Translations under genes and position numbers: made by a program
Notes under the pieces: model-generated
Database searches by the model: none
Told to the model about the DNA's origin: nothing
Seen by the model: only the letters and a program-made list of their open reading frames with translations
NCBI GenBank assembly: GCA_029262855.1
Contig: JAJCYP010000031.1
Coordinates: 1 to 42,980, forward strand
Source: Bacteroidota bacterium
GTDB taxonomy: Bacteria > Bacteroidota > Rhodothermia > Rhodothermales > UBA10348
Reading direction: 5' to 3'
Length of the DNA stretch: 42,980 nucleotides
Part shown: in pieces, positions 18,501 through 27,600 of the stretch
Position numbering within the stretch: the first letter of the stretch is position 1
How the letters are laid out: every line of letters begins with the position of its first letter

Positions 18501-19217
18501 GTTGGCCCCCATGACGGCGATGAATTTCGAATTGAACCAGTCGGCGCTTTCCGCGACGTCCGTCTGCTCGCCCCAGACTTCCGGCGAGGCCGGCGGAAGG
18601 TCGCAGTACCAGTCGTAGAAGCTGAGGTTGACCCCGCCAAAGAGCTGCAGGAATCGTGCTCCCGCGGCATAACTCATCATCGACATTGCGGGGATCGGCG
18701 AAAACCCTACCACACGGTCCGGCCCGTATTTGCGCGCCGTATACAGATTGGAAACGGCGGTCAGCTCGAGCGCCTCGTCCCAGTGCACTCGACGAAAGCC
18801 GCCCTTGCCCCGTGCTCGCTGGTACTTGCGCCGCTTCTGAGGATCGTTCTGGATCCGCTCCCACGCCTTCAGTGGATCCCCCGTGATTTCCTTTTCGCGC
18901 CGGTACAGATCAATGAGCGCGCCGCGAATGAGCGGATACTTGATCCGGAGCGGACTGTACAGGTACCAGGAGAACGAAATGCCGCGCTGGCATCCGCGAG
19001 GCTCGTACGGCGGTAGCGTGCCCTCGAGCAACGGGTAGTCCAGCTGCTGCGTCTCCCAAACCACAATCCCGTCCTTGACGTGGATCTGCCACGAACAACC
19101 TCCCGTGCAGTTCACGCCATGTGTGCTGCGGACCACTCGATCGTGCTGGAATCGATTCCGGTAGAACTCTTCCCACTGGCGGGTCTGAGGCGAGATGACA
19201 TCCTGAATCCAACTCAT
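15600..19217 (-). CDS. narG: Respiratory nitrate reductase alpha subunit (molybdoenzyme)
   Basis: A protein of 1205 residues, the catalytic subunit reducing nitrate to nitrite at a bis-MGD molybdenum centre. The N-terminal Fe-S ligands are His33, Cys37, Cys41 and Cys76 ([13 protein letters not shown] ... RGCQRG), the same spacing as E. coli NarG (49, 53, 57, 92). The Mo ligand Asp206 lies in [20 protein letters not shown]. There is no cleavable Tat signal, so this is the cytoplasm-facing Nar type. Strong matches continue to the C-terminus ([33 protein letters not shown]). The ATG at 19217 overlaps the upstream cytochrome stop by 4 bp, indicating translational coupling. Confidence 0.98.
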   Translation of the reverse strand: MSWIQDVISPQTRQWEEFYRNRFQHDRVVRSTHGVNCTGGCSWQIHVKDGIVVWETQQLDYPLLEGTLPPYEPRGCQRGISFSWYLYSPLRIKYPLIRGALIDLYRREKEITGDPLKAWERIQNDPQKRRKYQRARGKGGFRRVHWDEALELTAVSNLYTARKYGPDRVVGFSPIPAMSMMSYAAGARFLQLFGGVNLSFYDWYCDLPPASPEVWGEQTDVAESADWFNSKFIAVMGANLNMTRTPDCHFFAEARHNGTKAVVFAPDFNQVAKYADQWVPLHAGSDGAYWMAVSHVILKEFHHENRTPYFEGYLKKYSDCPYLVELERDGDGLKPGKLLRANRVAKYAGSENGEWKFLNEDAASGELVMPKGSAGHRWDKRQGNWNMKAEDAESDAPYDPVLTYLGREDEVLQVQFVEFGLDSTSKRGVPVRYVDTADGRVAVTTVFDLMMAQYGVGRGLAGDYPTDYTDKDAAYTPAWQEVFTGVDAATVVQFAREWAQTAEASEGKCSVIIGAGINHWYHNNLIYRAAINALMLCGCVGRNGGGLNHYVGQEKLAPSDSWGSIAFAKDWQGPPRLQQAPIWHYINTCQYRYDGHFAKYNAAPDNEWTRGHHADLIYKAVRMGWMPFYPQFDRNTLELCQEAIENGAQSDADIEAYVLKKLKSKELGYAVADPEAEENFPRTWYIWRGNAIMGSMKGHEYLLKHYLGTHSNAIGKDIHEEPTEEVKWHDVAPTGKMDLVVDLNFRMDSSALYSDIVLPAASWYEKDDLNSTDMHSFIHPLSAAIAPVWESKSDWEIFKEITRATAEMAKKYLAEPQKDIVASPLAHDSAAEISQPSVKDWYLGECEAIPGKTMHKLTVVDRDYTKLFDKFVTLGGNIQKNGLGAHGNHYDCADTFEEMVTSPHFPVENLDGTVRPSIREDKAAANAVLHLSSLTNGELTVRAYEEAEKRTGLTLADLGHGSRDVRINFADLQAQPRRYNTSPLWSGLMHDGRAYSAFTYNVERLVPWRTLTGRQHFYQDHEMYLAFGENLPTYKPSPKPEVYGDLRETLEANEARVFNCLTPHGKWHIHSTYMDNLRMLTLSRGCEPCWISEQDAAELGIKDNDWVEVFNDHGVFCTRAVVSTRIPRGVCIVYHVPERTVTVPKSQVRGNKRAGGHNSFTRIHLKPNLLAGGYGQFTYHFNYWGPTAVNRDTHVVIKKMDKVVF

Positions 19218-20068
19218 ATTACCTGGCGATCTTTGCGCGTCTTGATCTGACGACCGTAGATGTGGTAGTTGACGGTGTGCTTGGTATTGCGAATCCCAAG
19301 CAGCGAAAACAGCCCCAGAACAATCAGAACTCCCACCAGACCGTAGCCCGTCAGGGTCCTCCCATAGTCACGGTCCTCCTGGGTGAGGTGGACTTCGTCG
19401 GTCACCTGCAGGAAGGCGCTGATGGCAGCGGCCTCCTCCTCGGTGAGGGGTTTGCCTTCGAAGGCCGTCCGCATGGCTGGGAACGGTGGGCTCTTCATCA
19501 TGGCCTCAACGCCCGGCCTTGTCAGCCGCGTCACGGCCGTGGTCAGGTCTTTGGCCAGACTCCCCCCGGTCATCACGGCATCTGTGCGGACGTTGTGACA
19601 GGAACTGCAGGCTGCGCCGCCGTTCTCGAACGGCATGCGTCCAACGAAAAGTGATTGACCCATATCGATTTGGGCCGTCGTCACCTCCGCGGGATCCACG
19701 ACCTCGTCCACGACCGGGGGGTTACCGGCTGGACTATTCAGTGCAATGTGGGCCAGAATTTCTCGGACCTGATCATCCGTGAGCGGATGGTCGGGCATGA
19801 TCATCCCGTTGTAGGCAGCGACCAGGCTCGATGCAGCGGTATCACCGGACGCAACCAACGACTGCGATGACTGCACGAAACTGATAAGCCAGGCTTCATC
19901 GCGACGATAGTGGACATTGGCAAGGTCCGGGCCGATCAGCCGCCCTCCTCCGATGGTGTGGCAAGCCACACACGTCTGGGTGAACAGCGACTCACCCGGA
20001 CTCTGAGCGGCGACCGCCGTTGCGCCCACCACCAAGACCAAGAGAACCGTGAGATATGCGCGGTACAT
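19214..20068 (-). CDS. narC: Dihaem membrane-anchored cytochrome c of the Nar complex
   Basis: A protein of 284 residues with a signal peptide (about 1-21, ending AVAAQS), two c-type haem motifs, CVACH (33-37) and CSSCH (154-158), each in a cytochrome c domain with a downstream Met-containing loop, and a C-terminal membrane span (about 240-259) with a basic cytoplasmic tail. The order cytochrome-narG-H-J-I-K matches the Thermus narC operon, where the dihaem NarC joins the enzyme and helps deliver electrons. The symbol is given by that analogy. It is the first gene of the leftward nar transcript, and its stop overlaps the narG start. It could carry periplasmic electrons to or from the nitrate reductase. 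Confidence 0.85.
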   Translation of the reverse strand: MYRAYLTVLLVLVVGATAVAAQSPGESLFTQTCVACHTIGGGRLIGPDLANVHYRRDEAWLISFVQSSQSLVASGDTAASSLVAAYNGMIMPDHPLTDDQVREILAHIALNSPAGNPPVVDEVVDPAEVTTAQIDMGQSLFVGRMPFENGGAACSSCHNVRTDAVMTGGSLAKDLTTAVTRLTRPGVEAMMKSPPFPAMRTAFEGKPLTEEEAAAISAFLQVTDEVHLTQEDRDYGRTLTGYGLVGVLIVLGLFSLLGIRNTKHTVNYHIYGRQIKTRKDRQVI

Positions 20069-20105
20069 AATAGACTTACGACTCCATTATCCTGAATCAA
20101 TCGTC

Positions 20106-20149
20106 ATTGTAAGCGCACATGTGGGGTTATCGCAAGAATTTTATATCAA
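20106..20149 (-). promoter_or_regulatory. Candidate nar operon promoter
   Basis: Reading leftward, TTGCGA (20130-20135) and TACAAT (20106-20111) are separated by 18 bp, 38 bp before the cytochrome start, giving a passable sigma70-like promoter. Immediately upstream (20136-20149) is TTGATATAAAATTC, with one perfect TTGAT half of an FNR/DNR-type site but a poor second half. A further imperfect TTGATTCAGGATAA lies at 20087-20100. Anaerobic or nitrate control is plausible but not proven by these sites. Confidence 0.35.
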
Positions 20150-20230
20150 GTTCCTGCGCGGTTGGGCTGAGCGCGGAGGCACGATTCGGTGCTCGTCTTC
20201 GGGTACTCCAACGGAGGCTCGGAAAGGAAC

Positions 20231-21073
20231 TCAGTGAGACAGGGCCTTGGCCTGCCTCGCTACCCAGTCTCCAATTCGATCGTCGGGTACCAGGCCCGTA
20301 CCATCCGATTTGTATTCCAGCCCCTCAAGAACCTCAGCGTAGGGTCCGAATCCGGCGAGTCGGACTGGCACGACAATCACCTCGCGGCCCAGCTCACCCT
20401 CCGACATCACCCAGGCGCGAATCCTCGCTTCCGCCTCGGCCCGAGGTACATCCCAGTCCTCCCGGAGCGTTTCCACCGCCACGGAGGTAAATGCCCCCGT
20501 CGCACGCGTCGAGTCCGCCAGCCGATCCATTCGTTCCAGCCACCCATCGTTCTCGACCTCGGACCCCGCTCCGTGGGCTAGAAAGAGAACGGATGACAGG
20601 CTATCTGGTGTCTTGAGGGCCAAGGCCCGGTCCCGGAGAACACCACCCATCTCGGGAGCGTCCAGCAATCCCTCCCGAGATAGCCTGACAGGCACTGGTA
20701 TCCCCAGCTGACGCATGTGCACCTCATGCATTCCGCTGTGGGGGCGAGAGTCAGACAGACCAAGGATGTATTCCGTTGCCTCCAGGAAGGACTGATGGGA
20801 AAGAAACAGTCGTACCACCGTTATCCGGTCAACTCCCCGGTTCAACAGAGAGTCGACCGCAGCCGCCATCGTCCTTGGATCAGCCATCCCGAATGCGATT
20901 GCCATTGGTACTTCGGGACCGAGTTTCGCGACAGACTGCTTCACGGCCGTGTTCCAATCCTCGGATCCACCATGGGCCATTATCATCACACCGTGTGCTG
21001 AATCTTGGGAGCTCGCCGCATCAGGTGTCGCGGCAACCGCCAGCAGAAAAGAGAGGGTTAGAGCCTGACGCAT
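20231..21073 (-). CDS. Secreted CbiX/sirohydrochlorin-chelatase-like protein
   Basis: A protein of 280 residues from the ATG at 21073 (MRQALTLSFLLAVAATPDAA); the in-frame extension to 21643 runs antisense-like through the permease gene and is rejected. It has a clear signal peptide of about 22 residues. The mature part begins GVMIMAHGGSEDWN, and a second half has VLFLAHGAGSEVEND. Both resemble the AHG(S/G) strand-end motif of the class II chelatase fold (CbiX/SirB), with His34 in the metal-binding place. The export signal is odd for tetrapyrrole metallation, which is cytosolic, so it may be a periplasmic metal-handling relative. It stands alone, 92 bp from the permease and divergent from nothing. 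Confidence 0.72.
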   Translation of the reverse strand: MRQALTLSFLLAVAATPDAASSQDSAHGVMIMAHGGSEDWNTAVKQSVAKLGPEVPMAIAFGMADPRTMAAAVDSLLNRGVDRITVVRLFLSHQSFLEATEYILGLSDSRPHSGMHEVHMRQLGIPVPVRLSREGLLDAPEMGGVLRDRALALKTPDSLSSVLFLAHGAGSEVENDGWLERMDRLADSTRATGAFTSVAVETLREDWDVPRAEAEARIRAWVMSEGELGREVIVVPVRLAGFGPYAEVLEGLEYKSDGTGLVPDDRIGDWVARQAKALSH

Positions 21074-21165
21074 CGATGGGGTGGTTTCCGTGGGTACATG
21101 GCTTGGTGGACTCAATCTACCAATGCCGTCAGCCCGGCGATAGGCCTGCTTCAGGTGGAACCCGT

Positions 21166-23736
21166 TCAATCGCTCCTCAGCACCACCGACGGATCCGACC
21201 GCACCAGGTGACGAGCCTGTGATCCAACCGCAAGCCCCGCGGTCGCCAACACCAGCGCATACGCCATCGCGAACAGACCAGGTCCAAGCTGAAGGTGCCG
21301 GATCTCCCAGGGCGGCAGGCTGGTGAGGGCAGTGAAACCGGCAATGGTGACGACGGTCGCGATGACCGCAGCGATGATCAACATCGAAAGGAAGCGGCGA
21401 TTCACGATGACGATCAGACTCGCAACCGAGGCTCCCAGCACCTTCCGGATGCTGACGTCTTTCAGCTGTTGGGCGATGTTCTGGGAGGCCAGACCAAACA
21501 GGCCCAGGCAGGCGATGGCCAGTGCCAGGCCGGCCAGGAAGGAGAACGCCTGAACCACGTTGCCATAGGACTGAAAATTGGCGTCGAAGACTTCCGTCTG
21601 GATCAGCGCATCGAAGGGCCGTTCGGGGAAGCTCTCCTTCCACGAGGAGCGCAGAACCGAGATGACCTCGCGGGGATCAACCCCGACCACTCGCATCGTA
21701 ATGAAGCGAACCTCGGACTCAGCCGCACGAGTGAACACGACCGGCAAATCACTCTGCATGGGATAGACCAGGAAATCGCTCACGACTCCGACCACGCTTC
21801 GATCGGTACCATCGATCCGGAGCGTCTCTTCAAGCGGTTCCTCCCAACCTTGCTTCCGCACAAAGGCCTCGTTCACGAGCACGGACTGGCCAGCGTCTGC
21901 GATATAGTCGTCGTTGAATCCACGTCCGGCCGCGAGGGGAAGGCCCATCGTTTCGAGGTAGTTCGCTCCCACCGCGAACCGCCACGTGTCCTCCTCCTCT
22001 CCCCGGATGCGGACGCGAGCCCGCCCCGTGGCCACACCGAGGTGATCGACGGAATTGCTGATCGAAACGACATTTGCCCGCTGTCCGGCCGCGCCTGATA
22101 CGACGGCCGCCTCTTCGTCTGAAGTCACACGGACCGTTACCACACCGTCCGCATCGTATCCCCACTCCTGACTCTGCATGTAGCGGCCATTCAGCGTCAG
22201 ATACAGGCTGATAATGACGGTCAGGAAGGCCAGGGAGAATTGCGCCGTCAGCAGAGAGCTGGTGAGCCAACTCCTGCGGCCCAGGCGAATGCGCTGTCGC
22301 AGCACCTGTACGGGCTGGAATGAGGTGACGTAGAACGCCGGATATGACCCGGAAAGAAGGCCGACCACGGCGAGTAGGCCCAGAAGGAACAGCAGGAGTG
22401 GCCCCAGATCCGTGGCGACGAATACGATCTGGTTCACCATGACAGAGTTGAACAGGGGAATCAAAACGAGAAACGAGATGGCCGCGCCCAGAAGGAGCGA
22501 CAGAAAGCAGAGAAACAGGTTCTCTCCCAGGAACTGGAACACGAGCTGGCTTCGAGAGCCGCCGACAACCTTTCGAACCCCGATCTCGCGCAACCGCCGA
22601 CTCGCGGCGCCCAGAGAGATATTGATGTAGTTGAAGCACGACAGCGCCAGCATGAACACTGGAATTGCCAGCAGCATGAGGATGAACACCGGATGTGGCG
22701 AATCGATGATCCTGTTTCGAACCGCCCATGCGTTGGGATTCGGATCCTGCAGATTGTCCAGGCGAAATGACTCCACCGGATTCTCGCCGTCGGCCGCGTT
22801 GTGGACGCCCACGTAGCGCTGAAGCGCAGACTCAACATCCCCTCTGGAGACGCCCGACCTCAGCATCACAAACGTCGCCCCGGCGTCCGCCGTCCAATCA
22901 GAATACGTCTGATCCGCGATGCGATCGAGGTTCATCAGCACCGAGAATCGAACACCCGCGCTGGTGGCAAACGGCTCTGCCACCCCGGCCACGGTTGCAG
23001 AGATGCTGCGTCCATTGGTAAGGACGATGCTTAGTTCCTGTCCGATGGCGGGCTCGTTTCCGAAGAGCCGCTTCGCCTCCTTAGCGCTCAAAATTACGTT
23101 GTCGGCTTCGCGAAGTGGGTTGCCACTTCCTGCCGCGAGCGGAAAGGAGAACACCTCCATGAAGCCGGGCTCGGCGAAGGTCACCCACATTTCCGAGCGC
23201 TGATCATCCACATACACCATGGCCGACACCCCCGAAACTCTGATCGCCTGCTCGACCGCGGCCAGATCGGCTGCCAACGCAGGGCCAAGAGGAATGGGAG
23301 TTTGCCCGTAGACCTCCTCTGTTCCGTCCCGATTCACCACCTGCTCAATGAGATACGTTCGGTCACCGTTCACATGCTCCGCGTTCATATTCATGTATCC
23401 GTTCAGGAACAGGAACACCGTGATGCAGCAGGCGATGGCGATCGAGAGTCCAAAGACATTGATGAGGGATGCGAGGCGCTCCTTGCGAAAATGGCGAACG
23501 GCCAGCGTGAGATAGTTTGACAGCATTACGAGACTCTGGCGCACCTTTTCGGCGAGACGCCCTGGCGTCATCGCGAGCACCTGGAGTCGGAATTTCCAGG
23601 CAGCGGTCGATGGTCCTGACTCCTCGGCGACGATTCCGTAGTACTCCTGGAAATCACCCAGTCCTGTCTCCCCGCTGTCGTTCAACAGCCAGGAGAGGAA
23701 TCGTGCGGAGTACCGCGGCAGTTGGAATCCACTCAC
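21166..23736 (-). CDS. MacB/FtsX-family ABC transporter permease (PadR-linked)
   Basis: A protein of 856 residues from a GTG at 23736 that overlaps the PadR stop as GTGA. Residues 1-60 (PRYSARFLSWLL ... LGDFQEYYG) are the short helical leader typical of PadR-paired permeases. The first span follows (SLINVFGLSIAIACCITVFL), then a MacB periplasmic core (about 115-330), an FtsX bundle (about 340-510), a second periplasmic core and a second FtsX bundle (about 740-850). Such duplicated permeases export peptides or antibiotics, or couple signals to an ATPase. No ATP-binding subunit is encoded nearby, so the partner must be elsewhere. Confidence 0.88.
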   Translation of the reverse strand: MSGFQLPRYSARFLSWLLNDSGETGLGDFQEYYGIVAEESGPSTAAWKFRLQVLAMTPGRLAEKVRQSLVMLSNYLTLAVRHFRKERLASLINVFGLSIAIACCITVFLFLNGYMNMNAEHVNGDRTYLIEQVVNRDGTEEVYGQTPIPLGPALAADLAAVEQAIRVSGVSAMVYVDDQRSEMWVTFAEPGFMEVFSFPLAAGSGNPLREADNVILSAKEAKRLFGNEPAIGQELSIVLTNGRSISATVAGVAEPFATSAGVRFSVLMNLDRIADQTYSDWTADAGATFVMLRSGVSRGDVESALQRYVGVHNAADGENPVESFRLDNLQDPNPNAWAVRNRIIDSPHPVFILMLLAIPVFMLALSCFNYINISLGAASRRLREIGVRKVVGGSRSQLVFQFLGENLFLCFLSLLLGAAISFLVLIPLFNSVMVNQIVFVATDLGPLLLFLLGLLAVVGLLSGSYPAFYVTSFQPVQVLRQRIRLGRRSWLTSSLLTAQFSLAFLTVIISLYLTLNGRYMQSQEWGYDADGVVTVRVTSDEEAAVVSGAAGQRANVVSISNSVDHLGVATGRARVRIRGEEEDTWRFAVGANYLETMGLPLAAGRGFNDDYIADAGQSVLVNEAFVRKQGWEEPLEETLRIDGTDRSVVGVVSDFLVYPMQSDLPVVFTRAAESEVRFITMRVVGVDPREVISVLRSSWKESFPERPFDALIQTEVFDANFQSYGNVVQAFSFLAGLALAIACLGLFGLASQNIAQQLKDVSIRKVLGASVASLIVIVNRRFLSMLIIAAVIATVVTIAGFTALTSLPPWEIRHLQLGPGLFAMAYALVLATAGLAVGSQARHLVRSDPSVVLRSD

Positions 23737-24065
23737 GACGTTACCCCGGCGAGTGTCAGGTTCGTGATCCCACTCCACATGGAGTTCTCTACCTTGCGAG
23801 TGTGCAAGAGCTCCTTCCGCCCCATCGCCGTCAACTGGTAGACCCGCCTGGGCCGCCCGCCGCGCTTGGCCGTTGGCTTGGTCTGGTAGGATGTGAGGAG
23901 GCCGCGTTTCCCCAAGCGCTCCAAGGGCGTGTAGATGGATCCGAGTGACCAATCCTGACCTGTGGCCTTCGATAATTCGTGCATCAGGGCCAGGCTGTAG
24001 GCCTCGTCCTGCAATCTCCAGACGGCAAGCAGGACGTACTCCTCAGAGCGGGTAAGCAACTTCAC
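23733..24065 (-). CDS. PadR-family transcriptional regulator
   Basis: A protein of 110 residues starting at a GTG (24065). The winged-helix pattern is LTRSEEYVLLAVWRL (2-18), then SLGSIYTPLERLGKRGLL (about 40-57) and the wing KRGGRPRRVYQLTAMGRKEL (67-86), the classic PadR (PF03551) sequence. The downstream permease overlaps its stop by 4 bp, so it very probably controls the two-gene unit. A perfect inverted repeat 4 bp upstream of its start (24070-24094) is a likely operator, giving autoregulation. The Shine-Dalgarno-like AGGAAG lies inside that repeat. Confidence 0.92.
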   Translation of the reverse strand: MKLLTRSEEYVLLAVWRLQDEAYSLALMHELSKATGQDWSLGSIYTPLERLGKRGLLTSYQTKPTAKRGGRPRRVYQLTAMGRKELLHTRKVENSMWSGITNLTLAGVTS

Positions 24066-24069
24066 GCGT

Positions 24070-24094
24070 ATTACTTCCTGTTTTTGGAAGTAAT
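24070..24094 (-). promoter_or_regulatory. PadR operator candidate (9-bp inverted repeat)
   Basis: ATTACTTCC (24070-24078) and GGAAGTAAT (24086-24094) are perfect inverted 9-bp arms around a 7-nt spacer, directly in front of the padR-like start codon. On the coding strand the inner arm supplies AGGAAG, 8-13 nt before the GTG, so a bound repressor or RNA hairpin would cover the ribosome site. Confidence 0.6.
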
Positions 24095-24199
24095 CCTACG
24101 GGGCCGGTGTGGTTTGTTTCGTTTTTCGGAACAATGGCTTTCTGGTCGGGAGCCGATGTCGAACATCGGACACACGTTTCGTACTCTGACCAAGCCAAT

Positions 24200-24496
24200 C
24201 CTCCCCTCACCCGGTATGTCAGACCGCCGCACATTCCTCCAGCCATGCGAGAAGGTCCGTGGACGCTCTTGGGATGGCTTCGCCCGAAAGACCCGGATAC
24301 GCTCATCTTGGACTGGCTGAAGGAGGGGCGACTGGAGCGATTCGCGCTTTATAATCTGGAAGCGGATCCGGGGCAGACGAGGGACTTGATGGAAGGCGAG
24401 GCAGAGCGTGCCGCGGGGATGGTGGCGGCGATGCAGGCGTATTGGCGAGAGATCCAGGCCGATAGTCCGTACTGGGATGGGTGGAAGATGAAGTAG
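24200..24496 (+). pseudogene. C-terminal remnant of a sulfatase
   Basis: The open frame ending at 24496 carries PPHIPPAMREGPWTLLGWL, then RFALYNLEADPGQTRDLMEG and ADSPYWDGWKMK. This is the end of an arylsulfatase-type protein (REGxWKLL ... LYDLxxDPGExxDL ...). The N-terminal three quarters, including the formylglycine Cys/Ser-x-Pro-x-Arg site, are missing. Sequence before about 24200 (from the possible ATG at 24107) shows no resemblance. It therefore looks like a decayed gene end, not an active enzyme. It lies between the padR promoter and the large T9SS gene. Confidence 0.6.
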
Positions 24497-24556
24497 GGGC
24501 GCTTCGAAGCAGGCCTGGCGCCGTTCTTGCGGGGACGCCAGCCAACGCCGGCAGCG

Positions 24557-24588
24557 TTTGCACATCAACATTGGTTCGTTTACGTTGC
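24557..24588 (+). promoter_or_regulatory. Candidate Bacteroidota-type promoter for the SdrD/lipase gene
   Basis: TTTG (24557-24560) is followed after 20 nt by TACGTTGC (24581-24588), close to the Bacteroidota -33 TTTG / -7 TAnnTTTG arrangement. It lies 43 bp before the ATG at 24632. The -7 box deviates by one base, so this is only suggestive. Confidence 0.35.
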
Positions 24589-24631
24589 TCGCCTGCCCGT
24601 GTTTTCGAGGTAGGTCCTTCCGGTTAAAGAC

Positions 24632-27600
24632 ATGCGACGTACCCTGCAGCCGTACCTCGCGGCCCTGTGTTCCCTGCTGTTGATTTCCACCGCCCAGGCT
24701 GCGGAGGTCGGCGCCGAGGAGGTACGCCGTTCGGATACCCAGGCACGCGTCACGGCGGATAACATGACGCCCGCCGTGGGTGAACACTTCACCATCACGG
24801 CCACCTTCGACAACACCAGCACGGCCTCCGGCGGACCGTTTGACGTCTTCAACGCCTCGCTGACTGTTGAATTCCCTATCGCCCTGGACATCGTCTCAGT
24901 GGGCACCATCGATCACGGAACGTGCTCCTCCGGTGCCGGCAGTGTGGGTTGCAGTTTCGTCTCCTTTCCGGCAGGAGGTGTGGCGGACCTGGAGATCGTG
25001 CTCGCGCCGACGGAAGCCGGCGATTTCACGGTCACGGTGACGGTCAGTCACCCGGACTTCGATCCCAATTCGGGCAACAACACCGCGACCAAAGTGATCA
25101 ATGTGGCCCTGCCGGGTAGCATCTCGGGCCTCAAGTTCCACGATGTCAACGGCGATGGCGCAAAGGACCCGACCGAGCCGGGGCTCGAAGGATGGCAGAT
25201 AAATCTGGGCGATTCCGGCGGCGGGACCTCCTCCACGACCACGGGTGCAGACGGGACCTACACGTTCAGCGCCCTGAATCCCGGCACCTATTCGGTTACC
25301 GAGACGCTCCAGACCAACTGGGTGATGTCCTTTCCCACCACCGCCTATTCGGCGGTCGAGGTCACCGCCGGCCAGGACACTCCCAATATCGACTTCGGGA
25401 ATTACCAGTTCGGCAGCATCTGCGGAGGTAAGTATCGGGACCTGAATGCCGATGGTGTGCTGTCTTCCATCGAGAAGGCTGAGAATCCAGTTTCCGGATG
25501 GCGCATTGACCTGTTTGCACCCGGTGAAAGCGTCGCCGGACAGAGTGCCACGACGGCCCCCGACGGAACGTACTGCTTCACGGAACTCGCTCCGGGCACC
25601 TATACCCTGACCGAGGAGACCCGACCCAATTGGGTCAAGTCGAGCCCTGTATCGGGTGCCATCACCGTGGTACTGGGGTCTGGAGAAACCGCAACGGACC
25701 GGGACTTTGCCAACTACCCGACCGGCTCGATTGAGGTGTTCAAATTCAATGACCTGGACGCGAACGGCGTCGAGGACATCGTGGACCTTCCGCTTGCCGG
25801 GGTCGAGATGCGCCTGACGACCGTGCAGGGAAATGAAATGTCTCAGACCACCGAAACGGACGGGTTCGCGCGGTTTGAGACCGTGCCCGCGGGATCGGCG
25901 CAACTCTTCGAGATGATCGGGGCGGCACGCGGATCCTCGACGGGCGGAACCATCGTAACCACGGCTACCGAAACGGCAGCCGTCTTTTCGGTGGAAATAC
26001 CGATCGGAGAGACGCTGACGGTGATCGTCGGCAATTACACGTTCGGATCCATCAGTGGGCGGAAGTGGCACGACCTGGACCGCGATGGGACCATCGACTC
26101 TGAGGAACCGCTGCTCGACGGATGGACCATCGAACTGTACAAGGACGGCGAACTGACAGGTACCCGTCAGACCGTGGTCGGGGGCGCCTATGATTTCCCA
26201 GGCCTGATTCCTGGCAACTATGAAGTCCGGGAAGTCATACTGGAGGGCTGGGAGCAGACATTCCCCTTCTTGGCAACCGGCTCCAATGTGCATCCGCTGA
26301 CCGTGCTGAGTGGCCAGAATCACGAAGATATCAATTTTGGAAACCTGGGCCCGCCCGCTGACCTGGCCGTCGTCAAGTCTGCACCAACCGTCGTGTCCAA
26401 GGGACAGATCTTCAGCTTCGTGGTCGACGTAAGCAACGTCGGAGAACTGCCATTGGCTGAAGTCACCATGCAGGACGTGCTGGACACCGCCAATTTCGAG
26501 TTCGTTCGTTTTTCGGGTGACGGTACCTGCACGCACACAACCGGGACGGTGGATTGCACCTACGGCACTCTTGGCGTGGGTGAGTCACGCCAAACGATAA
26601 TCAGGGTCCGCGCCATCGGTATCGGCAACGAGACCAACACCGCCACCGGGACCACGACTACCCCGGAGGCCAGCTCGGAGAACAACGCATCCGAAGTCGA
26701 GCTACTGATCGAGTATGCCGACGTCGCCGTGGACAAGACCGTCTCAGACGCCACCATTGAAGTGGATGACCAGACTGTGTTCACCATCGTAGTGTCGAAC
26801 GTTGGAAACGCCGAGGCAGACGGCGTCGGCATGCAGGACGTAGTCCCTGACGCTCTCGAAATCCTGAATATCGTGGCCTCGAAGGGCGATTGTGTCCAGA
26901 ACGGGCAGACCATCGATTGCGCATTCGGGCCTCTGGACGCAGGAGAAACTCGAACCGTTACGGTCACCGTCAAAGGCCTCGTTCTGGCAGATGTGACCAA
27001 CACTGCGACGGCATCGACCACCAGTGAGGATGTCCACGACATCAACAACATTGATGCCGTCCAGGTCCGGATTGGACTGCTCCGTCTGTCGGTGACCTAC
27101 GTCGAAGACACCTGCGTGGCAGGCCCCGACGGTGTCGCGGATGGGGTCTCCGATGGAAACCTCGTGGACGTGACGATCACGGTAACCAACCTCACCCAGG
27201 AGACGCAGGCCTACCAACTGGTTCTCTCCGATGGCATTCGGACCACCCCCGTCGAGCCGTCCCTCAGCGGAACGGTCGCCCCGGAAGCCTCCGATGTGAA
27301 GACATTCCGCTGGCGAACAGAGGGATTGTCGTGGCTGGGTCCGCGCGATCCCAGGGAAACGCCTTTTGTGTTTGAGATTCTTCTGAAGCGGGGCGAGAGG
27401 CTGTCCGACTCACAGAGAGACGAAATCAAGATTCTACCCAAGCCTCTTATTCTGGTGCACGGGGTGCTGAGCAACGCTGATACGTGGAGTACCTATCCGG
27501 CGCTGGCGAAGGCGGCACATGCCTACTGGGAGGGGCGGACTCACGCTGTCAACTCCATGGATACCGGGTTATTCCCGGAAGGTGAGCTGAACCTGCTCAC

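Noticed and set aside
17271-19016. 581-codon plus-strand open frame
   Set aside because: Entirely antisense to narG, which is certain; no motif, Arg/Val-rich composition expected from opposite-strand reading of GC-rich coding DNA.
24107-24199. N-terminal part of the sulfatase-like frame as a real protein start
   Set aside because: No similarity to sulfatases and it lies over the padR regulatory region; only the later part matches.
24896-26536. 546-codon minus-strand open frame
   Set aside because: Antisense to the SdrD-B repeats; its apparent repeats mirror the repeats of the real gene.
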